Of a DNA stretch of 64,000 bases, positions 39,301 through 51,900 are shown one piece after another. Under the pieces are notes generated by a model, which saw only the letters and a program-made list of their open reading frames with translations, was not told where the DNA came from and did no database searches. Both the position numbers and the translations under genes were made by a program. Position 1 is the first letter of the stretch. Each line of letters starts with the position of its first letter. The stretch is from Rallus limicola (lineage: Eukaryota; Chordata; Aves; Gruiformes; Rallidae). The stretch spans positions 8,367,501 through 8,431,500 of the forward strand of contig JAKCOZ010000005.1 of NCBI GenBank assembly GCA_022605955.1, read 5' to 3'.

Positions 39301-42300
39301 ATTTACTAGACAAACTAAGACATCAGAGCAGAACAAATGATCTCAAATATGATGGTTGTATGGCACTGTGGTTAAAACTACTACCCTCCTTGTCTTCAGC
39401 GAGTTACAATCACTACCTTCCTGCTAGGTAAGGGTGACCCAAAACCTGTCCTTGACACCGTTAGAAAAGAATGAATTAAACACATGGTATCCAGTTAATG
39501 ATGTTAATTGAAGCCCTGAATTGGTTGTTCCCTATGTCCTCACTTTCCTCCTCTGTGTAGTGCTTTCTTCTGTCCTCACATTTTAAATAAAAATCATTGA
39601 ATCCCGTTGGGGTTTTTTTTAATCTTTTCTTCCATACTCCAAGAAGTATTTAGCCTTGTCATCTCGGATCCCTTTAATGTCTTACTCTATTATGCTCTAC
39701 AGATTAGAGGAAATAATGCAGAGTATAGAAACCTTTGCACCCAAAAGAACCTTTAGTGATTTATCTGCTCTCACTCACTGCATCACTATATGACACAACT
39801 GATGCAGACTTTAAACAACTTTCTGGCTTCATGTGAGTTTCAAGCAAAGCTGAGCATAGAAGTACACACGCAGATTATTGAATAGAGTGAATGACTATGT
39901 AGAAACTGCTCAAAACAGCTCCTCTAAAGGCAGAAATCTAGAAGTAAAGGCTGATTCCCAATGTTATTACCTTAGAGGCTATGCCCATGATGAACTTCAG
40001 CCTGAAAATACTACCCTCTGCCCGTTGGTATAGACACCAACATACACATCACTGGAATTCTTCAGGGTTAAGTCTGATGTTCCCACTCCTTACACAGTTT
40101 GCTCCACAGGGCCCATAAATCATACACTTTGAGAATTAGTCCGATCAAGAAGCAAATCAACTACATTGCTTGTTTATATCACTTGCTTTTTATGACTCAT
40201 TTATGTTATGGCTACCAGGACATATAGATCTAGCTGATGTAGGTTGTTTGATGTTTGTGAAAACATTCTTAATGAAAACTGTACTTCTAAATCAGATGGA
40301 ACCTCAATCAAATTTACATTAACAGTCATGGTAGGTGCAATATTTTTGCACAGAACTCAGCAGCTGAAAGCTGATAGTCAAACCAAGGAACCAAAACAAG
40401 AAGTGGAAGAAATATCAAAAAACCCTCAACAGATCCATCACTTTCACAGTAGTGGCTATGACAATGGATAAGTGGAGCTTTAATTAAAGAGATAATATGA
40501 TAGCTCATAATAAAGTAACATTAGCGCTTAGACACTGCAAGCTCATATTGTGACAGTTCATTTCTCAGAAGTTAAAAAGCATCATAAAAATTAGAAAGCA
40601 ACACTGCTTCCCTTAGAACACTCATAACATGTAACTTTTCACCTCAGACCATATATTTTATGCTTCTCTCTGTTAGACCTAAAGTATTTCTCCAAAGTCT
40701 TTTTATTTATCATCTTTATAAATCCAGGCATACTCTAAACAGATTTTTTTCCTAGCCTGGTGCTTTAGTCAGGAACACCAACCTTCCTCTGCCCTTCTGT
40801 TGTCCCATTTTTTACTACTGAAGTGAACACAAACCACATCTCTTAATTTTCAAGGTCCCTGCAATTTAACCTCACTTTATATAACACCTCTTAAACAGCA
40901 GCATACTACAAAATCTATTTCTTGATTTCTCTTCTCAGGTTTGGGATGCTCTGTGTATGAAAATTCACAAAACTGTCTCATTATAATCCCTCAGCAATTC
41001 CTCAAAAATTTCCTCTTCCATGAAAACCTTGTCTCTCACAGAACTTGATGATCTGCCTGAAGATTTAAGCTATGTTGATGAAATCCTAACACAGCAAGTT
41101 ACTGACTTTTGCCTCTGCTTACAAAGATAAGGGCTGGCACTGTTAGCCTGAATAACTCTCCCAGCCTCATCCTACTTGAGTTGTAAAACACTATTCTTGT
41201 TGCTGCCTAAAAATTAGAGAAAGGGTCCATGTCTATGTGTAGTTCTGTCCACAGTACGTTAATTTGCTTTGCACAGTCACACCTGTAGTGGTGTGACATC
41301 AACATCAAAAGCCATGACTTGCAAAACTCTGATCCAGCTTTTTCTTTGGACTTTGCTTTTTTTTTTCCCTCTCTCCCTTCCTCTTTGCAAAAGAAATAGG
41401 AGAAAACGCAAGCTTTTTCCTCTTCCTGTACATCACAGTTGCACAAGAAGTTTTTGATTACTGTATGGCTTAGCAAAGATGAAGGTGGCAATGGTGTAGA
41501 GAAAAAAGATTAAAGGTTCTTGAGGGTCTGCTGAAGAAGGAGGCAGTCTTAGGAAAATGATATTTTACAACAGGAGAGAGAGAAACCAGGTGAGTTAGAC
41601 CAGGAGCAAGATTTTGTCCAGCTAATAATATATGAGACCATGGAGACTCCCTTAGCCTTAACCATTAGTCCAGTATGACAGGGACTGAGATCTAGGTTTT
41701 GATGACATAGGAGAACAAATGAACCCCTCTTCCAACAGTGGAGAAGGAACTTCCTTGCAAGGTATAAAGCAATGTATTGTAACAGTGAAATCCACTCATC
41801 ATCTGTGCTGTTGTGTGGAGTTTGGCAGAGCCTAGGACACCAAAAATTGTGGGGTTATGCAAGAAAGATGGGAGAACTGTGGACAGATATCTGGCAAATG
41901 GATGTTTTGCTTTGACCTCTATTCAGTCAGGTGGTACACATCCCTTAGTAGGCTTGATGAAATGTCCCAGCCCAGGTCCAGCAAATCACACTGTGTCCCA
42001 GTCCAAAGGTGAACTGCTTCACATAAAATCTATATTGGTGAAGGTATGGTCTTATGGTCCATCCTTACCCTAATAAATTCGAGAGCCTAAACATCAGGGG
42101 AAAGACACCTTGACTGTTTACCGTTAGGTCTAGACCCTACTGCCCAATCTGAGCTGCAGCATGACAGGCAGTATCCTGAGTGTTCCTTGTAAATCAGACA
42201 TCTACAGAGTGAAAAGGAGACGTGGTAATTCAAATGAGCATTTAACAATTGCTAGTACTGTCTTAAGACCTTTGAAACTATGACCAGTTCAATGACAATA

Positions 42301-45300
42301 GTCTTGACTCCCTAAAAAATAATACATCTCTGATGACACACTAGCAAGCAAATAGAAGCAGATATCCTGTGTATCAAAACACAGCAACAGTCCTCTTTAC
42401 AAATAAGGATATAGATGCTAAAACTGTCATCCTGGACCTGCATTTGCAGTTCTCCAAGAATTTCACAGACAAACCCTTACAGTAAGAATCCCTGATTCTT
42501 AGGTGCTTTGTGACTCCAACCAACAGTGGGTTTTGTCTTTTGTTGAAGCAGATTTATCTAATCAGGGTCCCTAAACTTTACAGGGCATGGAGACTATGTA
42601 ATAGCAGAAAGACAAAATTAACTGAATAAGCAACGGTAACAGTGCCCATAACTCCTCTGTCTTATATAATCTGCAATGAGATTTGATGGCACTAAGTAAG
42701 CCTTTCTCCAAAGAAGTGCCAAGGCAGCAGGAGACTGCAGGTGAAAAATCCAACACCCAGAAATGGTTCATAGCTTTCTGCTGTGAGGAGGAAAGGCAAC
42801 ATGATGAAACAGCTGGATCGGTAGGCCTTTATCAATAAAAGTGGTTGGATTTTCTGTTCTTTGTGATTGAAGCTATGAGGAACCAGCTTCACTCTGTGCA
42901 AAAAGTTTTTTTCTGTCTCTGTCTTCATGGACTCTTTGAAGAAGCAAAGACATTTAGGATAAGCCTAGAATTTTAAATGTTCTATAGAACGTTCATCAAT
43001 TGTGGAGCTGAATGAAACAATTCATCAAACAGTAGTTTTCCAACTAGAGATTACATTTCTTTTGACAAATCAACATTGTTAAGTCACAAGGACTCTATGT
43101 TGCTAAGGAGTTCAGAAAATAGTCAGTGGCAGTGCCCACAGCATTTAAAGCAACTTGATTTGAACTTCTGGATGTCAGCTGCACTTCCATTCCAGAAGAA
43201 AGAGAATCCTCCTTTGAATGCTTCAGACACAGACTGATCATCCGCCTTCCTTTTGTTAATGAGTTCATATTCATACCAAGCCAAGACAGTTTGGTTGCTA
43301 ATCAAATGTAGTGGTAAAGAAGTTAAGGCATTAATCCATCTGCTAAAGGCATTCCAGTATCTGGGGTCTTTGTCTGAAGAGCAAGATTACATGGATTATC
43401 CTATCATGATTCTTAAAACAAAGATGAGAAAGGTAGGCAGATCAAGAGGAATACAGGATGAACAGGAACATCTGCCAAATACCTGACCCCAGCTCAAAGT
43501 TACAGACTACATAGCACAAATAAAGAAAGTACATCACAACTGCTGTCTATATGGCCTGATTTATCACTTTACATCTACTTCTATCTACTTTGTTTTTACA
43601 TAGTTCACAATTGTATATAAATTGAACCCCAATGTTAAAATTTATAGTATGAATTTTGCTAATTAAATGTTTTCTAATAGCTCTCTTGATGTATGGTAGT
43701 GTTGCAAATTCAGTAGAAAATGTGGAAAGTAGTTCAACATCTATAAGGTTTTAAGACATTATTTTAAAAAATGAACGGCTTCCCAAAATCAGTTTTGAAA
43801 CACAAACATGGCAACATATCACAATACCAAAATGTATTTCCAAACTGCTCTGACAGAAAAATCACTATTCAATTTGAAGAGGGGGTCCTATAATTTTTTG
43901 GTGTTTTTCTGTTCTTCTACTAGATGAAACACCTTTTTTTTTTTAAACTGCTCTCTTCTGATAGCTTTTATACTTTTTTTCCAAGACCTCTGTGTCAGTC
44001 ATCATGAGGAACACTCCTGTCGTGAGTATGGTTTGCTCTGTCACAGATCATATCTGATGAAACTCAAAATTAAAACTCTGTTCTCTCAGCTATGAGATTT
44101 CACTTAATTTTTAACTGACCACACAGTCATTGTATATACATTTAAGATATACTATTAGAATTTTAAGCCAAATAACCTGAACAGAGATCAGGTAATTCTT
44201 AAACTAGTATATATAAACACTTGCTGAATTCAAGAAATACCTTGTCTCAAGTAAGATGTTTCTCTCTCTAGATAAATTCATGCCCTTTATTTCATACTCT
44301 AAAACTCAGTATTTTTCACCCATTGTGGCCATTTACTTTTGTGCCCATTTGGACACTTGTTCTGATAAAAAAACTGAAAAAGAGTTACCAGCTGAATTCT
44401 TGGTGTCAACTTCAGCCAAGTCAAAGTAGCCTTGTATTAACGTGCAATCGTAACCCAATCCCATAAGATTCATTCTGCTCTCTGAAAGGGCAACCAGTAC
44501 CTCTGCTATTATTTTATTTTCAGACTATTTGATTTTTTCAGAAGACACAAGACAGGGTCTGCTCAGTTTCACACAGCCACAGCCTCTGCAGTACAGTTTT
44601 GTGTAAACAGACCTCATTGCTTGCAAAAAACCCAAACAAACCAAAATTATTTGTTTGTATATTTTTACCTGAGGTCTTCACTTGACATTTAATCTTAACA
44701 TCTGGCATATCTCAGGAATTGCAACTACGTGTGGACCATGAAGCATTTTTCAAAGGATCAATAATACATGAAGTTTTATCAACAAGACAGAGAGAATTAC
44801 ATATTCTGGTTTTTTTTGAAGTAGAAGTTTAAAAATCTATTCTATTCTCAGTCTCTGAAAGCAATAATTTAATTTCAAGTGGATTTAAAAATTATGCTTC
44901 TGTAATACAAAGGCATTGTAATGATCTCTTCTTGCTTCTACAATAACAAAGCTGTTATGAATCACCGCAGTGTGTGTGGATATGGAAATTGATGGGGAAG
45001 CCTTCCTTGAATTACAGACTAGATTTGCATCAACTTCATCTGCTGTTTATGATGTTTTAATGTCTTGGAGAATTCTTACCAGTAGCTTCATTGCTGTCAC
45101 AACTGATGTAGTTACTTAGGATGCATGAATATCCATATGACCTAGCAACACCAAATCCACTAAACTACAATCAGAGCCAGATAATGATAACTAAGTTTAC
45201 TATGTAGCTTTCTACTTTATAAGAAAATATATATTTAACTATGTATATACAAAAAAAGTTTGGTTATTATTTCATTTGAACTTGTGAAACTTTCATATAT

Positions 45301-46195
45301 TGGTTTTACAAGAACCAATCTCATCCCAGTTGAAGTGACCACCTCCACATAGGAATCTCTGGTTCCTGTTGTTTGTTGAATCTTGATACTTTAGAAGATT
45401 ACTGTAATTACCATATAAATCTAAGAAATCAAAACTGGAATATTGAAACAAAAAAAGAAAATCTAAGCATCGAGAAGTGACTAAAGGCCTCAGACTAACA
45501 CAGAGGAATGGATCAAGACAAACAGATACATACTCATAAGCCATCATAAGCAAGTAGGTATGTTTTAAAAAATCAGCAGTTCACCAATGTTTCAAGATTT
45601 AGATTTAAATATACCATAAAAATATCCCAGACTGCTATGCTCTTTATTTTAAAATTATTTTTAAACCTCTAGTCGCTTCTAACATGCAGTTGTAAGTTTT
45701 TTGCATAAAAATTGAACATGTCTACCTAACTGGAATTGTGATGCTTAATATTAGGAACCTGTTAAGAACCCAGCATCAAACTCCCTTTAAGCAAGACTAA
45801 AGAAAAAAAACTCTAGCCAGCATCAATCCTTGCTTTAATATGAATAACAGGAAGTGAACTTTTCATTATTCAAACTGTTGATGATTTAGCAGATCCATAC
45901 AATCCAAATCCCATAATTTCTTTGGTGCCGCAGTGGTAATACAACAGAACTTCCCCACCATGTCCAAACCCCTTTAATATTGTTTTATAGACCATAAAAA
46001 CAATATAATTATTTAATATGTAATAGCAGAGACCTTGAAAAGAGATTTTGTTATTGTTGTTAATGTCAATAATGACAACTGTTTCCTCTGATGTGGACAA
46101 GAAATATCATATAAGAAGGTAATTATGTTAAGTCATAGCATGAAGATTTGATGGCACACAGGAAAGGATATACAAGAAAATCTCAAATCCAGACC

Positions 46196-46211
46196 AAAAA
46201 AAAAAAAAAAA
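46196..46211 (+). repeat. A16 homopolymer
   Basis: Sixteen consecutive A. It lies inside a chance open frame (46148-46330), where it produces a lysine run. Confidence 0.9.
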
Positions 46212-47057
46212 TTCTTGTAAGAAGTTATGGTTGCTACCATGAGAAACCCAAAAGTTCTGGAATCATGTATAGACCAGAGTTACTGCAAAGAACGTGTCAA
46301 GGCAATATGGTGCAAACAGCTGTGGTTTAAGTGGGTCCTCTACCAGGTCTAACATGGCAGAATTGCTTTTTGTACCATGAGAGCATCTAACAGGGAACAG
46401 AGATATAATGATAGAAAAAAAGGCTGAGAATAAAATGAATTATAATAAATAAATGAAGAAATATGGAAAACAGGACATAAATTCTGGGTAGATTTAGTAT
46501 ACTGCTAGTATACAACATGTGAACTGAACATGGCTGTGTGGCTGGGTTATTCTTTCCTGCCTTCAAAGCAGCTGCTTACTAAGATTAATGATTTATATAT
46601 TTGAAAGGGTCCTGATTCTTCTGGACTTGTCGGCTGGAAATGCTATGGAGAGCATGATACCCACGTTACTTAGCTTCCTCCCCACAACTAAGATAGATAC
46701 ATGCACTGCATTCAGCTGTCAAGCATTTCAGAAAGATTATTAATTCAGCTTGAACTTAATCTGCTGAATGAAAGTGCTTGAAAAAATCTATTTCAGTTTT
46801 AAGAAAGGAGAGAAGTATGACTTGATGTGTCAGAAAGAAAATGAGGCTGATAGTCATGTCTTAAAGAGTGCATGACTGAAACTCCCCTTTTCAGCAACAG
46901 GAATGGACCGTACTTATTTGAAAGGACAATCTGACTGCTGGTCTTTGTGCTTCTGCTGAAACACACAAATACAGCAAAACACACTGTCACAAAAAACAGT
47001 GAGAAATCAGAGCATATTCCAGAATGCCATTCCATAGTATTTTCTGTCTGGATTATT

Positions 47058-47103
47058 ACAGAATCATAGAATATCTTGTTTTGGAGGGGGCCCATCTATC
47101 AAA
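47058..47103 (-). mobile_element. short CR1 3' tail, reverse
   Basis: The sequence ACAGAATCATAGAATATCTTG followed by TTTTGGAGGGGGCCCATC resembles the reverse complement of the last 40-45 bases of CR1. It is diverged and severely truncated, in ELP4 orientation. The length is too small to assign a subfamily. Confidence 0.7.
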
Positions 47104-47869
47104 ACTGTGTATGTTTTAACTCAACATATTGTAACTATAGCAGAAAACTACAAGGAAATGATCTCCCTGTATTACCCTAACTATTCAAGAACTTAGAACA
47201 AATTAATTATATCCGATGAAGCTAATGATCCATCCCAGCAATGAAAAGCACTCCGGATGACACAGGCTGTTACTTAAATTATTACAATAAAAGTGACATC
47301 ATACAAAAAAGACAGTACTTAGCAATCTGAGAAAGCTTTTTACTTTGAAGTTTGAGTAATCTTACTCATAAAGAAAGGGTCTGTTTTGTCAGATCACATT
47401 TGCACACGCAGCTTTACAAACCAGTAAGTATACACAATATGAATTAATTTTACACTTATTTCTTATATGACAGAAGCAAATTTTGCTTTGTCATTCTTTC
47501 TTAGGTTCTATGTTATCAGAATGCTCCAAGCAGGTGTAAGCTTTGGTAAAGGTCAACACAGTAACAGGCATCTTGTCTGATGTTTGACTAGCACTAGCGG
47601 TCTATTAATAGCACAACATTCTAACAAACAATACATGACATTTTAAATCTCTCTTGAATTTTTTATCTCCTATACATCCAGTATTGCACTGGCTTATATA
47701 AGAGGAAGATTTCAACAATTTTAAGGAATTAAAATTCAGCAAACACTTCACAAAACCAAAATGCTTTGGTTAGGAGAGAGCGTCAGCCAAACATCTGAAA
47801 ACAAGGAAATCTAAGAAAAGAAAATAAATCTCTGCCTATACATGCTTTGCTAAAAGTCTCTTGACACAA

Positions 47870-48260
47870 ATAAAAGGATCCTCCCCAACATATGGAGGGT
47901 TGCTATGCCCTTCCGGGGATGGTCTGTAGCTATGTTCACCTCAGGCACGCCAAGGAGAGGTGAATTGTCAAATGTAATTTCAATCACTGGGTGGTTTGGT
48001 TGAGGCAGATTAGTTGTACGCAATCATGATAGATAGTTTATCCCAGCCCCAAACTGCCGCTTGGGAAATCTTGCACGCAAACGAACAGAAACTCAGTCAT
48101 TATTAGTGTCAAGAAGGTACACGGAGGCAAAATTTGGTTGGCAGCCAGGCAAGATGAATCAAGGCGAAAAAGTGACCAATTGCATGTTCAAAATGGAAAT
48201 TGATAGGCATGTTGTAGTTTGGAAAGATTTTAAACACCAGAAAAAGTCATACATTATTAA
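47870..48260. promoter_or_regulatory. Candidate conserved enhancer, CpG-bearing block
   Basis: Eight CpGs lie between 47913 and 48166 (for example TTCCGGGG, GGCACGCC, GTACGCAATC, GCCGCTTGG, GCACGCAAACG, ACACGG, AGGCGAAA), while the kilobases around have almost none. The sequence is complex and includes CAATCATGATAG, TCATTATTAG and ACCAATTGCATG. An open frame (48061-48282, plus) crosses it but does not resemble a known protein. By position it could be a distal PAX6 enhancer. Confidence 0.42.
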
Positions 48261-48659
48261 TTATTCAGAGATAAATATTTAAAAAGTCTTTCTCTATGGA
48301 GAAATACAATTTTATAAGTCAACGTAAATTACATGTATAGCGTCCTAATTTTAAGCTTCTTTAAGCTCCACTATGACAGTTCAGAGCAATTCTTATTATA
48401 GAACTTTAAATATTCCTGTTCAGTAAAAATATTGCAAATTAAAAATTACCCACCAAATAAACATTTTAAAAACAAATAAAAGGTCTATTAGTTTTGCTGA
48501 ATTATTTGTACACTAAGCAACCATTGGTACCCCTCACGGTGGAGTGTAATGGTCATAGTTTTCACCTTTACCTTTTCAAAGGTACCTAAATATTTAATGA
48601 ATGAAACAGTAAAAATCCACCTGTGTGAGCAATCACAATCCCTGGTTCTCTAATAAATA

Positions 48660-48970
48660 GCAAAAAATTGCTAAAAGAGAATGTCCTCAAGTTTCATTGC
48701 CTGAAGTGATATGCTCTGACAAATCTAACAGCTCTTTCTGTGTCATTCCTAATGCACTTGTCACTCAGTATTATCCATCCTCATTAATGACAATGGGAAA
48801 GTTTATCTTGGGAACACGTTTTAAATCATCCACTCTTTACAATGGGACCATGAAATCTCTTACAAAACATGAGGCGGGAACTACTCTGACAACAAAACCC
48901 CTTCCTGGCAGCTTTACCCTTAATTCCTGTTCAAGGAATAATGTGTTTATCATACAACCATAGGGAACAA
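48660..48970. promoter_or_regulatory. Candidate conserved non-coding block
   Basis: A stretch of complex sequence with CCTAATGCACTTGTCACTC, CTCATTAATGACAATGGG (SOX-like ACAAT next to an ATTAAT site) and GAGGCGGGAA (E2F-like). An 88-codon frame at 48697-48963 crosses it without any recognised motif. It is separated from the 47.87 kb block by AT-rich spacer. Confidence 0.35.
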
Positions 48971-51900
48971 TATATTAGTTGAAACTTGAAATAAGAATAA
49001 CTGGTTTGATTTTTCAAGATACGAAGTGATTTTACAATGTTTTTATTACGCTGAGAACAGTAAATCTTCTAGCAATATAATTTTGTACAGAACCACATTT
49101 CCTTTTTTAGGAAAAAAAGCTTGAAAACTCTCATAAAATAGTTTGGATATCCATTAACTAAACATTTCATGGAAGTGGTGATATGACTCTCAATAAAAAT
49201 GATCTCTATTTCTGGCTTTGTCCAAATTCTGCTTTATTTATAAATATTTTTACCAGATGTCTAGACTGTACACATAGCACACTCTAGTTATGCCTAATTT
49301 TCACCAGTAAATGGTGGTGAAAAAACTGGTTTGATAATCACTTCTGAAAATTGATACCTTCCTATGTCAATGCTATGCACTTGCCACTGATGAAATGCAA
49401 TGACTCATCCTACTTCATATACTTTAATGTAAAAACTGCAATGTTGACTCCTCTTTTCCTAATCTCATCTGTAAAAACAAGCTTCCTTAAACACAGCAGT
49501 GAACATAACTTACTTTCAAACACATCTTCTCTTACTGAAACTTCAATAAATGATAACCTTTTTGCTAAATTTTTAAAGTAACAATATAATTTCAAAACAC
49601 AAACCCAAGAAACAAAAAATAACAAAACCCAAATAAATGCTGCAAAAGAGCATTCCAGATACACCTATTTGTGTGAGCACAAACAACTCTGAAACTCAAT
49701 GTGCAGAATAATACTGTCCTAAAAGATGCAAATACGCACCATGGTGCAGATGAACAAGACAAGGGAGGCAAAAGTAGAGGAGACCACAGTATATGTGTAA
49801 TTTTCAGTTCAGACTACACGAGGAAGAACTGCTTCTTATTTAAGATATAAGTAGTCCTCTAACAAAATCCTTTCTGTTTAACCCTTCTACCTGAGAACCT
49901 GGCTCTGCAAATAGAGCAGAAATTTCCCTTTGTAGGTTTAGGGGCATTTCAGCAACCTGAATCTAATTCTCATGGATTTTTCAAAGCCAGAATGCCCTTT
50001 TCAGATGAGGAAAAAACCAACACAGACGCAAATCCATCTCAAAACTGTCTTTTCCATATAGTAACTGTGGTCCTGAAAGTTCCTAAAGTAGCCCATGTTT
50101 TCTTAGAACAGGCAGACCAAGAACAAGCCAGATCTTCCTTTGCTGTTTCCACAGGTTTTCAAAAAAGAAAACTAACGAGAACATTTCAAAGCATTGCTCA
50201 TGATTTTAGCAAGCAGTAGTGATTTGTCTTCTTACTCTGCAAAAACTCACTTTATTAAAAGAAAAACTAGAAATAATGTAGCTTTTTATTTAACTGATGA
50301 GAAACAAAATACCTCATCATTAATTTCTTACAAAAATGTGAAGGAAACATAAAAAGAACAAAAAGCCTAACCAGGACAGTAATAAAATAAAATAAATCTG
50401 TGTTATCCCTAGACACTTAGAAGTAGTTACTTTAATGATACATATATAAAACCAATTTAAACTAATATATTAAAAGATGAACATAATTTACAAAATGCCT
50501 CTTTACCAAACCAAAATCCAATTTTCATTTAACTACACAGCTCTTTAAACCACCAGGAACCTCCTTTTAGTTACTTACTGGAATATCTGCACACATTCAA
50601 TATTTATGCTTCTTTCTCTCTATCCATTTTTAAACAGAATTAAAGGAGTAGCTAAAACTCTGCCAATAAAATGACAGGAAGGCTATTTTTAGTTTAGATG
50701 ATGCAGACCAAGCACAAACAGCCCATGGCTATGCTACTATTGAGGAGCAGATCAAAACACAAATATTAGATTTTCTTCTTACCAATTCCTCATTTTAATA
50801 GTAACAAGAATTACAAATTAATTATAGATTCATATAACTTAATAAACATCTGTGCTAGAAGGAGAACCATTATCCCCTATATTATAGCAGCTAAAGCTCA
50901 TATAACTCCTGTCAGAGTACCCTCTGGTAGCAAAAAGGCTTGGGAAAGGGCATTTGAGGCATCATAGGAAACATGTAATCCACACAGAATTACAAAGCCT
51001 TATACCAAAACATGAGAAGAACTGATTAAGAAGAATATTATGTTGCCTCAGGGGCTTTGGCTTGCAGACCTGAGACATAACTGACTTAAGAGACTACAGG
51101 GTTTATTGATTAAGTAACACATTACTAAATCCCTAATAAATCAGTGAGAGAGAAGAGGCAACCAATGGATAACACCATAAAATAAAGGGCTGAAAATAAA
51201 ATGCTGCTCAGTTAGTAGCATGTGGCAGCTCAATTGGCTGAGGGGTGTTTATTCTATACATCACACATGCTGTATATCACGATTGGTACCAACTATGGTC
51301 ATATCTACAAGCAGATTTCCCTTGGTCTGTCCTGCGAGTGTAGCGGAACCATGCACTGTACTTGGCTCCTACTCTCAATCCACATGTGAACAATACCGAT
51401 TTAGGAAACCTACAGCTTTAAGCAAAAAAGCCTACCAGAACAAACCAGAACAAGGTCTTCCATAGTTTAATCTTTTCCACTCTAATATGATACATGAGAT
51501 TTAAAACAAAAAGTAGCAATTATTGTATTAAACCTTTATATTCTGCTACACTTTCTCTCCAGTGTATGGTTACATGGATAACCATACAAACTTCAGGTTG
51601 CACATGCAAGGCCCAAAAATAAGAAATAATGATGACACTCAGTACAAGCAAAACTTGTCCTCTGGTTCATCTAGTTGCACATTGGCTCACAGAGAAAAGC
51701 AAGTAAGGGTGCAAGTCCAAAACCTATCCTAGCACACTGTAATCCTTGACTGAGAGCATTGAAATGCAACCGCTGTTGCTAAAGGTTTTCTGCCCCTCAC
51801 AGACCCCAGGCCTATCTGCCAACTGCACAACTCTTAACTCCTCCAGCTTGAGACTCTGAAGCCAACCCAATGACAAGGCAGGTCACTCTATAGCTGTTAA

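Larger units (their letters stand above)
34381..47057. other. Intron, no gene seen, 12.7 kb
   Basis: AT-rich intron with no transposon that I recognise. Open frames of 60-104 codons (such as 36787-37101 plus and 41207-41491 minus) lack motifs. A short frame at 41020-41130 reads MKTLSLTELDDLPEDLSYV and ends soon after; it has an unusually protein-like composition but no family match. Confidence 0.7.
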
